The position numbers were made by a program, and so were the translations under genes. The notes beneath the pieces are model-generated. The model saw only the letters and a list, made by a program, of their open reading frames with translations. It was not told where the DNA came from and ran no database searches. From assembly GCA_964599915.1 (NCBI GenBank), contig CAZRHR010000100.1, forward strand, positions 1 through 6,989: a stretch of 6,989 nt of DNA. Reading direction: 5' to 3'. Shown piece after piece: positions 1-6,820 of this stretch (positions are counted from its first letter, which is position 1; each line of letters begins with the position of its first letter). The stretch comes from CAZRHR01 sp964599915. Its GTDB lineage: Bacteria; Bacteroidota; Bacteroidia; CAIKAF01.

Positions 1-1
1 G

Positions 2-925
2 GTGAGAGCAGCCATTGCCAAAAACGCCAAAGCAGAATTCGACGTGGTGTCTAACCCTGAATTCCTGCGTGAAGGTTTGGCCGTGGACGATTTCATGAAA
101 CCCGACCGCATTGTCATAGGTACCGAAAGCGAATCGGCCAAATTCCTTATGGCAGAACTCTATGCACCTTACGTGCGTCAGGGCAATCCCATCATTTTCA
201 TGGACATTCGTTCTGCTGAGCTCACCAAATATGCGGCCAACTCATTTTTAGCTACCAAAATCTCGTTTATGAACGAGGTAGCCCGACTTTGCGAAAAGTT
301 AGGCGCCAATGTAGACCAAGTGCGCATTGGTATTGGAGCAGATGACCGGATTGGCAAACGGTTCCTTTTTCCCGGCTTAGGCTATGGTGGAAGCTGTTTT
401 CCAAAAGATGTGCAGGCGTTGGTAAAAAGTGCCGGCGAGGCAAATTACGAATTCAAAATTCTTGAAGCCGTGTTGGCCGTTAATGCGGACCAACGGGCAT
501 TTTTCTTATCCAAAATTTTAGCTGGAGAAGGCGAGCACCTCGAAGGCAAGACCTTTGGCATTTGGGGATTAGCCTTTAAACCGGATACGGATGATATCCG
601 TGAGGCGCCTGCCTTGTTCCTTATCGATGAGTTACTGAAAAGGGGGGCAACCCTCAAAGTATTTGACCCAGAAGCCATGCCTAATGTGCGCCAAAAATAC
701 GGAGACGCGCTTCATTACATGGAAGATCCCTACACGGCAGCCCAAGATGCCGATGCATTGATTGTCGCCACCGAATGGGGTGTTTTCCGTACACCAGATT
801 TCGACCTTTTAGCCCAACAGCTTAAGAATAAGCGCATTTACGACGGACGTAACATTTATGGCCTGGATAAAATGAAATCTTTGGGATTCACCTATCACTC
901 TATTGGCCGCGCGCCCATTGCCTAA
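2..925 (+). CDS. ugd: UDP-glucose 6-dehydrogenase, 5'-truncated
   Basis: Cytoplasmic enzyme oxidising UDP-glucose to UDP-glucuronate with two NAD+. The window opens inside the gene. The first codons read VRAAI, which in this family directly follows the STVPVGT..K segment, so the GTG at position 2 is an internal valine, not a start. About 130 N-terminal residues carrying the NAD-binding Rossmann fold are missing; 307 of roughly 440 are present. Visible are SNPEFLREG (fragment residues 17-25), the central helix with Lys76 and Asn80, the active-site motif GYGGSCFPKD with the catalytic cysteine at residue 132 (codon 395-397), and the C-terminal nucleotide-binding domain with FKPDTDDIREAP. The stop lies 4 bases before the next gene, which uses its product. 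It is clearly the Ugd group and not the UDP-HexNAc dehydrogenase group encoded further downstream. Function is secure; only the 5' end is unseen. Confidence 0.95.
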   Translation: MRAAIAKNAKAEFDVVSNPEFLREGLAVDDFMKPDRIVIGTESESAKFLMAELYAPYVRQGNPIIFMDIRSAELTKYAANSFLATKISFMNEVARLCEKLGANVDQVRIGIGADDRIGKRFLFPGLGYGGSCFPKDVQALVKSAGEANYEFKILEAVLAVNADQRAFFLSKILAGEGEHLEGKTFGIWGLAFKPDTDDIREAPALFLIDELLKRGATLKVFDPEAMPNVRQKYGDALHYMEDPYTAAQDADALIVATEWGVFRTPDFDLLAQQLKNKRIYDGRNIYGLDKMKSLGFTYHSIGRAPIA

Positions 926-929
926 ACAC

Positions 930-1895
930 ATGGAAAAGAAAAAACGCATTCTCATCACAGGCGGCGCCGGATTTTTAGGCTCCCATCTCTGCGACTTCTT
1001 TTTGGACAAAGGCTATCAGGTCATTGCCATGGATAACCTTTGCACCGGAGATTTACGCAACATTGAACATCTTTTTCCAAATCCAGACTTTGAGTTTCAC
1101 CACCATGATGTGTCCAAGTTTGTCCATGTGGCCGGTGAATTGCATTATATCCTTCATTTTGCCTCGCCCGCAAGCCCCATCGATTATTTAAAAATTCCCA
1201 TTCAAACCCTAAAAGTGGGTTCACTTGGGACACATAACTTGTTGGGTCTTGCCAAAGCGAAAAATGCACGGATTCTAGTGGCTTCCACTTCGGAAGTTTA
1301 CGGTGATCCTTTGGTCCATCCGCAGCCGGAATCTTATTGGGGCAATGTAAATCCTACAGGTTTACGCGGCGTGTATGATGAGGCCAAGCGTTTTCAGGAA
1401 GCCATGACCTTGGCGTATCACCGATACCATGGGCTTGAAACCCGTATTGTGCGAATTTTTAATACCTACGGGCCACGGATGCGACTAAATGACGGCCGTG
1501 CACTTCCCGCTTTTATCGGACAAGCTTTACGTGGTGAAGACATTACTGTGTTTGGGGATGGAACCCAAACCCGTTCTTTCTGCTACGTGTCAGACCTAAT
1601 TGAAGGCATTTACCGACTGCTCATGAGCGATTATTCACAGCCGGTAAACATTGGAAACCCTCAAGAAATCACCATTGGAGAATTTGCAGAAGAAATTCGC
1701 TCTTTGGTGGGTGCAAATACCCGAATTGTATATAAACCTTTGCCGGAAGACGATCCAAAACAACGTCGCCCGGACATTTCCTTGGCTAAGAAGCTCCTAG
1801 ATTGGGAACCTAAAGTGAACCGTCGGGATGGGTTAGATAAAACATTGGCCTATTTCAAATCTTTGCCGCCCAATTATTTATTCAAAGAAGTATGA
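930..1895 (+). CDS. uxs: UDP-glucuronate decarboxylase (UDP-xylose synthase)
   Basis: Extended short-chain dehydrogenase that converts UDP-glucuronate to UDP-xylose with a recycled NAD+; cytoplasmic. The 321-residue product starts at ATG 930, right before the Rossmann strand; an in-frame TTG at 903 would add nine residues overlapping ugd and is less likely. Seen in order: GGAGFLGSH at residues 11-19, the family-typical FASPASPIDYLKIP near 77-90, TSEVYGDPLVHPQPE at 120-134, YWGNVNPTG, then the catalytic YDEAK with Tyr149 and Lys153. FNTYGPRM at 177-184 and DPKQRRPDIS at 275-284 follow. The TSEVYGDP and YWGNVNP stretches distinguish UXS from UDP-glucose epimerases and from the ArnA-type decarboxylase. 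Full length for the single-domain family. It sits 4 bases after ugd and its stop overlaps the next start as ATGA, so the two steps from UDP-glucose to UDP-xylose are co-expressed. Confidence 0.95.
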   Translation: MEKKKRILITGGAGFLGSHLCDFFLDKGYQVIAMDNLCTGDLRNIEHLFPNPDFEFHHHDVSKFVHVAGELHYILHFASPASPIDYLKIPIQTLKVGSLGTHNLLGLAKAKNARILVASTSEVYGDPLVHPQPESYWGNVNPTGLRGVYDEAKRFQEAMTLAYHRYHGLETRIVRIFNTYGPRMRLNDGRALPAFIGQALRGEDITVFGDGTQTRSFCYVSDLIEGIYRLLMSDYSQPVNIGNPQEITIGEFAEEIRSLVGANTRIVYKPLPEDDPKQRRPDISLAKKLLDWEPKVNRRDGLDKTLAYFKSLPPNYLFKEV

Positions 1896-2470
1896 GTGCT
1901 GCCTACATACATCCCACGGCCATCGTAGACGAAACCGCCGTATTGGGTGAACATACCAAAGTCTGGCATTTTTGTCATGTCATGAAGCAAGCCCGCATTG
2001 GCGAGCGTTGTGTATTAGGTCAAAATGTAATGGTAGGCCCAGGCGTTGTATTAGGCAACGGGGTTAAAGTACAGAACAATGTTTCCCTTTATACAGGTGT
2101 AGAAGTGGAAGACGATGTGTTTCTAGGTCCTTCTATGGTTTTTACTAACGTGTTTAATCCAAGAAGTGGCGTAGAACGAAAGGACCAGTTTCGCAAAACC
2201 TTTGTGAAAAAGGGTGTGACCATTGGAGCCAATGCCACCATAGTGTGTGGCATTACCCTTCATCCCTATGCATTTATTGGCGCAGGAAGCGTAGTAACCA
2301 AAGACGTTCCTTCGTATGCATTGGTGTATGGAAATCCGGCGAAACAGCATGGCTGGATGAGTGCCCATGGATGTGCCCTTAGTTTTGATGCCCAAGGCCA
2401 GGCCGTTTGTCCGGAATCCGGCGAAAAATATCAACTTATTCAAGGGCAAGTAATTCCCATTCAACCATGA
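1892..2470 (+). CDS. wlbB: WlbB/WbpD-type UDP-3-amino-sugar N-acetyltransferase
   Basis: Left-handed beta-helix acyltransferase of 192 residues, expected as a cytoplasmic trimer. The closest family I recognise acetylates the 3-amino group of UDP-2-acetamido-3-amino-2,3-dideoxy-glucuronate using acetyl-CoA. Hexapeptide repeats run from about residue 8 to 140, for example VLGQNV, VVLGNG and VFLGPS. They are interrupted by the family-typical loop FTNVFNPRSGVERKDQF at 84-100, and GANATIVCG, AFIGAGSVVTKDVPSY and GNPAKQHGWMS follow. The C-terminal tail of about 38 residues ends in CPESGEKY. Many relatives, as I recall them, carry a four-cysteine ribbon there; here only Cys161 and Cys173 remain. The start is the ATGA overlap with uxs, and the end is another ATGA overlap with the dehydrogenase of the same pathway. 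The fold is certain. The exact acceptor is inferred from loop similarity and neighbours. Confidence 0.86.
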   Translation: MSAAYIHPTAIVDETAVLGEHTKVWHFCHVMKQARIGERCVLGQNVMVGPGVVLGNGVKVQNNVSLYTGVEVEDDVFLGPSMVFTNVFNPRSGVERKDQFRKTFVKKGVTIGANATIVCGITLHPYAFIGAGSVVTKDVPSYALVYGNPAKQHGWMSAHGCALSFDAQGQAVCPESGEKYQLIQGQVIPIQP

Positions 2471-3495
2471 GTGCAAGCAACAAAATACGTTTTGCCGTGG
2501 TAGGCATGGGGCATATTGGAAAACGCCATGCAACTCTTATTGGACAAAACCCTGATGCCGAATTGGTGGCGGTGGCAGATGTTCGGGATGTTGAAGAATT
2601 AGGCTGGACCGATGCACAAACGCCCTGTTTCTCCAGTTTAGAAGATTTATTGGCCAACGGCCCGGACTTTGATGTGCTCAACGTTTGCACGCCCAACGGT
2701 TTGCATGCAAGGCATTGCATCGCGGGTCTTGAAGCCGGCAAACATGTGGTTTGTGAAAAGCCCATGGCACTGTCCAAAGCAGATTGTGAAGAGGTGATTT
2801 ATAAAGCTTTGCAGGTTTCTCGCCAAGTGTTCGTGGTCATGCAAAACCGGTATTCACCTCCTTCCAAATGGTTGAAACAAGTGGTCTCGGATAAAATCCT
2901 TGGCGACATCTTTTTAGTACAAGTCAACTGTTACTGGAACCGCGACCACCGCTATTACAAGCCCGGTGGTTGGAAAGGCACCAAAGACATGGATGGCGGG
3001 GTTTTGTTTACCCAATTCTCTCATTTTATCGATATCCTATACTGGGTTTTTGGAGACATCTCCAATATTCAAGCCCGTTTTGAAAACTTTAATCACCAGG
3101 ATAATACTGATTTTGAAGATTCAGGCCTGGTGTCCTTTGAACTCATGAAAGGAGGGATGGGACTTTTGTCTTACACCACTTCCGTCTGGGATAAAAACTT
3201 AGAAAGCTCCATTACCGTAATTGGTAGCAAAGGTTCGCTCAAAGTAGGCGGACAATACATGGACAAAGTAGAATATTGCCACATCGACGGCTATACCATG
3301 CCGGAACTTGAACCCACTTTACCGCCCAACAACTACGGCCCATACATCGGGTCGGCCGCCAATCACCATTTTATCATTCAAAATGTGGTGGATACCTTAC
3401 GGAACCGCCACTTCCCTTCTACCAACGCTTTAGAAGGGCTCAAAAATGTAGATATCATTGAACGCATATACGCTTTAAAACATGGGCATTTATAA
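2467..3495 (+). CDS. wlbA: WlbA-like UDP-HexNAcA 3-dehydrogenase (Gfo/Idh/MocA family)
   Basis: NAD-dependent oxidoreductase of 342 residues, probably oxidising C3 of a UDP-2-acetamido-2-deoxy-hexuronate to the 3-keto sugar, the step before 3-amination. The N-terminal Rossmann domain shows FAVVGMGHIGKRH (residues 9-21), then CTPNGLHARHC and the family signature CEKPM with Lys98. The C-terminal alpha/beta domain has MQNRYSPPSKW, NCYWNRD, the DGGVLFTQFSHFID block with His186 and Asp189 (the likely catalytic His region), FNHQDNTDFEDSG and SITVIGSKGSLKVGGQY. The ATG at 2467 overlaps the wlbB stop as ATGA and begins directly before the first beta strand; a start 20 codons upstream at 2407 would lie inside wlbB and add unrelated residues. 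The family has many substrates, so the assignment rests on the adjacent acetyltransferase and UDP-HexNAc dehydrogenase. The sequence belongs to the compact GHIGKRH type rather than the divergent Pseudomonas WbpB as I remember it. Confidence 0.82.
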   Translation: MSASNKIRFAVVGMGHIGKRHATLIGQNPDAELVAVADVRDVEELGWTDAQTPCFSSLEDLLANGPDFDVLNVCTPNGLHARHCIAGLEAGKHVVCEKPMALSKADCEEVIYKALQVSRQVFVVMQNRYSPPSKWLKQVVSDKILGDIFLVQVNCYWNRDHRYYKPGGWKGTKDMDGGVLFTQFSHFIDILYWVFGDISNIQARFENFNHQDNTDFEDSGLVSFELMKGGMGLLSYTTSVWDKNLESSITVIGSKGSLKVGGQYMDKVEYCHIDGYTMPELEPTLPPNNYGPYIGSAANHHFIIQNVVDTLRNRHFPSTNALEGLKNVDIIERIYALKHGHL

Positions 3496-4777
3496 CGACC
3501 TTATCGAGAAAAAACAAACCCTTGCCGTCATTGGACTGGGGTATGTAGGCTTACCCATTGCATTGGAGTTTGCCAGAAAAATCAAGGTGATTGGCTTTGA
3601 CATCAACGCGCAACGCGTAGACTTGATGCGCAACGGCATCGATCCTAGCAATGAATTGGAGGCCTCAGATTTCGAAGGCACGGACATTCATTTTACTGCG
3701 GATCCGGAGGAGTTAAAAGAAGCCACTTTCTTTATTGTGGCGGTTCCTACACCCATTGACCAATTCAATCAACCCGATTTAAAGCCCCTGATTGGTGCGT
3801 CCAAAACAGTGGGTGCAGCTTTGAAAAAGGGCGATTATGTAGTGTTTGAATCCACCGTGTATCCAGGTTGTACAGAAGAAGATTGTATTCCTGTCATGGA
3901 ACAAGTGTCCGGACTTCAATTTAAGAAAGATTTTAAGGTCGGTTATTCTCCTGAGCGGATTAATCCCGGGGACAAAGAACATACCCTTGCCAAAATCATT
4001 AAAGTGGTGAGTGGTTGTGACCCGGAGTCTTCAGAAGAAATTGCTAAAGTCTATGAAATTGTAGTTGAAGCGGGTGTTCACCGTGCTTCTTCTATCAAAG
4101 TTGCAGAGGCGGCCAAAATCATTGAAAATACCCAGCGCGATTTGAACATCGCTTTAATGAATGAATTGTCCGTGATATTTAACCGCATGGGCATCAATAC
4201 CTATGAAGTGTTGGAAGCCGCCGGAACCAAATGGAACTTCTTACGTTTTTCACCGGGTTTAGTTGGAGGCCATTGCATTGGTGTGGATCCCTATTATTTG
4301 ACCCACAAATCTTCACAAATGGGTTATCATGCCCGTGTGATCACTTCCGGTAGGGAAATCAATGACTATATGGGCGCACACGTAGCCCGTCAGGTAATTA
4401 AAAAGGTGATTGCCTGCGGCAAGGACATTAAAAATGCCCGTATTTTGGTCATGGGAGCTACCTTCAAAGAAAACGTGACGGATATTCGGAATTCCAAAGT
4501 CAGTGACGTAGTAGAAGAACTAAAATCTTATAGCTGCGAAGTGGTGGTTACCGACCCATTTGCCGATCCCGAAGAGGTAAAGCATGAATATGGATTTTCT
4601 CTTTTACCTGAGCCTACAGGTCATTTCGATGCCGTTATTATTGCCGTGCCACATACCCCGTATTTGAATTTACCCGAAGCTTATTTCGAGCGACTTATGC
4701 CCAACCAAGGCATTCTGGCCGACCTCAAAGGTTTGTATCGGGGGAAAATTAAGAACCTTCAATACTGGTCACTCTAA
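3482..4777 (+). CDS. tviB: UDP-N-acetylhexosamine 6-dehydrogenase (TviB/WbpO type)
   Basis: Oxidises the C6 hydroxymethyl of UDP-GlcNAc or UDP-GalNAc to the uronic acid in a four-electron NAD+-dependent reaction; cytoplasmic. All 431 residues are present. Seen are the Rossmann motif IGLGYVGLPIALEF (17-30), VPTPID, FESTVYPGCTEEDC (122-135), GYSPERINPGDKEHTL with Glu158, the central helix KVAEAAKIIENTQRDLN with Lys212 and Asn216, the active-site loop GLVGGHCIGVDPYYL with catalytic Cys265, and the C-terminal FKENVTDIRNSKV. The PERINPGDKEH and VGGHCIGVDPYYLTHKS stretches match the Vi-antigen TviB/VipA and WbpO branch. They do not match the WbpA branch, whose loop reads GGHCIPIDPFYL from memory. 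The gene overlaps the wlbA end by 14 bases in another frame, which suggests translational coupling. Whether the substrate is the gluco or galacto epimer cannot be decided from sequence. Its product would feed WlbA. Confidence 0.9.
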   Translation: MGIYNDLIEKKQTLAVIGLGYVGLPIALEFARKIKVIGFDINAQRVDLMRNGIDPSNELEASDFEGTDIHFTADPEELKEATFFIVAVPTPIDQFNQPDLKPLIGASKTVGAALKKGDYVVFESTVYPGCTEEDCIPVMEQVSGLQFKKDFKVGYSPERINPGDKEHTLAKIIKVVSGCDPESSEEIAKVYEIVVEAGVHRASSIKVAEAAKIIENTQRDLNIALMNELSVIFNRMGINTYEVLEAAGTKWNFLRFSPGLVGGHCIGVDPYYLTHKSSQMGYHARVITSGREINDYMGAHVARQVIKKVIACGKDIKNARILVMGATFKENVTDIRNSKVSDVVEELKSYSCEVVVTDPFADPEEVKHEYGFSLLPEPTGHFDAVIIAVPHTPYLNLPEAYFERLMPNQGILADLKGLYRGKIKNLQYWSL

Positions 4778-4782
4778 CCCTT

Positions 4783-5850
4783 ATGGCGACTACCTGGAAA
4801 AAGAAAATTTTGATCACCGGCGGAGCCGGATTCATCGGGTCACATGTGGTCCGTCGGATGGTACAACAGTATCCCGATTATTTGATTTATAATCTGGATG
4901 CATTGACCTATGCCGGAAATCTGGAAAACCTCACCGACATTGAGAAATACCCCAATTATCGCTTTGAAAAAGGAGATATAAGGGATGCCGACATGGTCAT
5001 GACCCTGTTTTCTCAAATGCAGTTCGATGGGGTCATTCACTTGGCCGCAGAATCACATGTGGATCGCTCCATTCTCGATCCCTTGGCTTTTGTGCATACC
5101 AATGTGCTTGGAACCTTGCATCTTTTGGAAGCCGCCAAACAGGTTTGGAAAGGACATTGGGAAGGCAAACTTTTTTATCATATTTCCACGGATGAAGTGT
5201 ACGGCTCACTAGGCGATACAGGCTTGTTTGAAGAGACCACGCCTTATGATCCGCAAAGCCCTTATTCCGCTTCAAAAGCTTCTTCAGACCACATGGTACG
5301 CGCCTACGCCAATACCTATGGCATGCCTGTAGTCATTACCAATTGTTCTAACAACTACGGTCCCAACCAATTTCCGGAAAAGCTCATCCCATTGTTTATT
5401 CACAATATCCGCACAGGCAAGCCTTTGCCGGTTTATGGGGATGGAAATTACACCCGCGATTGGCTTTTCGTAGAGGACCATGCGGCTGCCATCGATTGTG
5501 TGTTTCATACCGGAAAAGTAGGAGAGACCTACAACATTGGCGGATGCAATGAGTGGAAAAACATCGATTTGATCCGTTTACTTTGCGTGATCATGGACGA
5601 AAAATTAGGACAGGCCCCCGGAACTTCCGCAGGGCTTATCACTTTTGTGAAAGATCGTCCCGGTCATGACCGGCGTTATGCCATTGATGCAAGTAAAATT
5701 CAGCGTGAACTGGGCTGGAACCCCTCGGTCACCTTTGAACAAGGTTTAGAAAAAACGGTTACTTGGTATTTAGACCAGCAAGATTGGTTGGATCGGGTAA
5801 CCAGTGGGGCGTATCAGCAATATTATGAAACACAGTATCAAGGGCGTTAA
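4783..5850 (+). CDS. rmlB: dTDP-glucose 4,6-dehydratase
   Basis: Extended short-chain dehydrogenase converting dTDP-glucose to dTDP-4-keto-6-deoxyglucose, the branch point to dTDP-rhamnose and to many amino- and deoxysugars. The 355-residue product has full family length. Motifs in order: TGGAGFIGSHV (12-22), LDALTYAGNLENL (38-50, diagnostic for RmlB), HLAAESHVDRSI (86-97), the active site STDEVYG with Thr136, Asp137 and Glu138, YSASKASSDH with Tyr161 and Lys165, TNCSNNYGPNQFPEKLIPL (186-204) and VYGDGNYTRDWLFVEDH. The ATG at 4783 lies 5 bases after the tviB stop and immediately before the Rossmann strand. No rmlA, rmlC or rmlD is present here, so the final sugar may be rhamnose made with genes elsewhere, or another 6-deoxy sugar. 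The last 26 bases overlap the following lipoprotein gene. Confidence 0.96.
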   Translation: MATTWKKKILITGGAGFIGSHVVRRMVQQYPDYLIYNLDALTYAGNLENLTDIEKYPNYRFEKGDIRDADMVMTLFSQMQFDGVIHLAAESHVDRSILDPLAFVHTNVLGTLHLLEAAKQVWKGHWEGKLFYHISTDEVYGSLGDTGLFEETTPYDPQSPYSASKASSDHMVRAYANTYGMPVVITNCSNNYGPNQFPEKLIPLFIHNIRTGKPLPVYGDGNYTRDWLFVEDHAAAIDCVFHTGKVGETYNIGGCNEWKNIDLIRLLCVIMDEKLGQAPGTSAGLITFVKDRPGHDRRYAIDASKIQRELGWNPSVTFEQGLEKTVTWYLDQQDWLDRVTSGAYQQYYETQYQGR

Positions 5851-6325
5851 ACTTTGGTGGTTTGTTGGAGCCTTGTGGATGGGATGGTCATGTACACCCA
5901 CTACTACTGAAATCCCCAAATCCCAAATGGTGGCGTTTGTGGATGTGTATCGCCATCGCGCCGATTCCTTTTTAGAGGCTGCTGCCCAAGCCCTTGAGAA
6001 AAATGACTCATTGGGCTTAGTGTTCGTGTCTCGCGACATGGAATCCATGGCCCTGCAAGCCCTTGACACCCTAAAGCGATTTTCAGCCCAGTCCGATTCT
6101 TCCGGTTATTTGCGTTACGCCACCCAGCATTTTGAAACCGTAAGTTTTGTCGGCGGCCGTCTTTTTCGTTCGTATTTAGACCTTTTTCAGCCCGAATTGC
6201 CAGAAAGCCGAGTCTTATCCATTGGAAAAATGAACGATTCTTTGGTGGATGTCTGGGAAAAGGAAAGCCGGATATTAGATTCCCTCCAGCCCATTTTTTT
6301 GCAGCCATCTGCTCAGCCCAAGTAG
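5825..6325 (+). CDS. small putative lipoprotein, function unknown
   Basis: I do not recognise this 166-residue protein with confidence. The N-terminus has lysines at 2, 6 and 9, then a hydrophobic stretch WWFVGALWMGW (11-21) ending in a cysteine at residue 23 followed by TPTTTE. This fits a relaxed lipoprotein signal peptide as often seen in Bacteroidota, although the -3 position is Gly rather than Leu. The mature part is predicted helical, rich in Asp, Ser and Leu, with helices around 35-60, 65-85, 95-120 and 135-160. Its layout loosely recalls small helical surface lipoproteins of this phylum (the LIC11966-like type), but that is only an impression. ATG 5825 is chosen over GTG 5804 because it begins just before the basic n-region. 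It overlaps rmlB by 26 bases in another frame, which supports real co-translation. A role in envelope polysaccharide assembly is guessed from position only. Confidence 0.68.
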   Translation: MKHSIKGVKLWWFVGALWMGWSCTPTTTEIPKSQMVAFVDVYRHRADSFLEAAAQALEKNDSLGLVFVSRDMESMALQALDTLKRFSAQSDSSGYLRYATQHFETVSFVGGRLFRSYLDLFQPELPESRVLSIGKMNDSLVDVWEKESRILDSLQPIFLQPSAQPK

Positions 6326-6608
6326 CCTGTTTTCTCTTTTGCAGGCGTTAGGAAAGCGGAGGTCTATTTCGTTGGTTGGCCTACAAAACAGATTGAAGTT
6401 TTACGCGCAAAACTGCTGGCATCTCAATGTGCCGTGTCCAAAGGGGCTGCTCGAGATGGTGAAGTCGAAGCGAAAACTGGGGCTACGCCCAACCCCTCCC
6501 CGTGGACAATCTACGCATCCGGCGTGAGACTACTCGGCCCTTAAGCGCATATATCCGATTAAAACGGCCTACAAGCCAAAATCAGCACCGAAAGGTAGCG
6601 TTCCCAAA

Positions 6609-6643
6609 CAAATCCTGAACCACCGAAGTCACCATCGGAGTCG
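6609..6643 (+). repeat. 35-base direct repeat, copy 1
   Basis: A 35-base stretch containing CTGAACCACCGAAGTCACC that recurs perfectly at 6898-6932, 289 bases downstream. Allowing one mismatch the match extends leftwards to 6604. Inside each copy the pieces CGAAGTC and CGGAGTC form a short imperfect tandem. Confidence 0.95.
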
Positions 6644-6650
6644 AGAACGT

Positions 6651-6671
6651 TGGCTGAGCGTAGCCGAAGCC
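6651..6671 (+). repeat. 21-base repeat unit 1
   Basis: First of three copies of a 21-base unit with core TGGCTGAGCGTAGCC. It is preceded by AACGT, as is unit 2. Similar GGCTGAGCGTAGCC-type sequences are, from memory, widespread in Bacteroidota intergenic DNA; I could not check this. Confidence 0.85.
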
Positions 6672-6689
6672 AAAGTGCCCCCCAAACGT

Positions 6690-6710
6690 TGACTGAGCGT
6701 ATCCAAAGTC
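6690..6710 (+). repeat. 21-base repeat unit 2 (diverged)
   Basis: Second copy, core TGACTGAGCGTATCC, with four differences from unit 1 over 21 bases. It starts 39 bases after unit 1 and shares the preceding AACGT. Confidence 0.8.
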
Positions 6711-6712
6711 GG

Positions 6713-6733
6713 TGGCTGAGCGTAGCCTAAGCC
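6713..6733 (+). repeat. 21-base repeat unit 3
   Basis: Third copy, core TGGCTGAGCGTAGCC, with one difference from unit 1 over 21 bases. It begins 23 bases after the start of unit 2, so the spacing is irregular and the array is not a regular tandem or a CRISPR. Confidence 0.85.
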
Positions 6734-6788
6734 CCATTCCCCTTCCGGTACTCCGCCCCACCTTCTCAATCAGGGTTCCCTTTCTTTG

Positions 6789-6820
6789 TTTACTTTCTTT
6801 GGGCAAGCCAAGAAAGTAAA
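6789..6820. repeat. perfect 11-bp inverted repeat with 10-base loop
   Basis: Arms TTTACTTTCTT (6789-6799) and AAGAAAGTAAA (6810-6820) are exact reverse complements separated by TGGGCAAGCC. The stem is AT-rich and has no adjacent T run, so it is not a typical intrinsic terminator. It lies in the middle of the block bounded by the 35-base direct repeats. Confidence 0.9.

Noticed and set aside
903..929. TTG start for uxs nine codons upstream
   Set aside because: It would overlap the end of ugd, and the ATG at 930 sits right in front of the conserved Rossmann strand.
2407..2466. Twenty-codon N-terminal extension of the WlbA-like protein
   Set aside because: It lies wholly inside wlbB in another frame and adds residues absent from the Rossmann-fold start; the ATGA overlap at 2467 is the better start.
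5904..6308. Reverse-strand 134-residue open frame opposite the lipoprotein
   Set aside because: It lies antisense to the lipoprotein gene and shows no recognisable motif. The forward frame has a signal-peptide-like start and fits the operon.
6325..6346. GCCTG/CAGGC inverted repeat at the lipoprotein stop as a terminator
   Set aside because: Only five base pairs with a 12-base loop, and the T-rich part is in the loop rather than after the stem.
6339..6527. Forward 62-residue open frame after the lipoprotein
   Set aside because: Basic, low-quality sequence with no motif and overlapping another open frame in the same stretch; no support for a gene.
6785..6798. Bacteroidota-like promoter (TTTG and TAnnTTTG elements)
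   Set aside because: The resemblance is partial, the spacing between elements is wrong, and the sequence is better explained as the arm of the inverted repeat.
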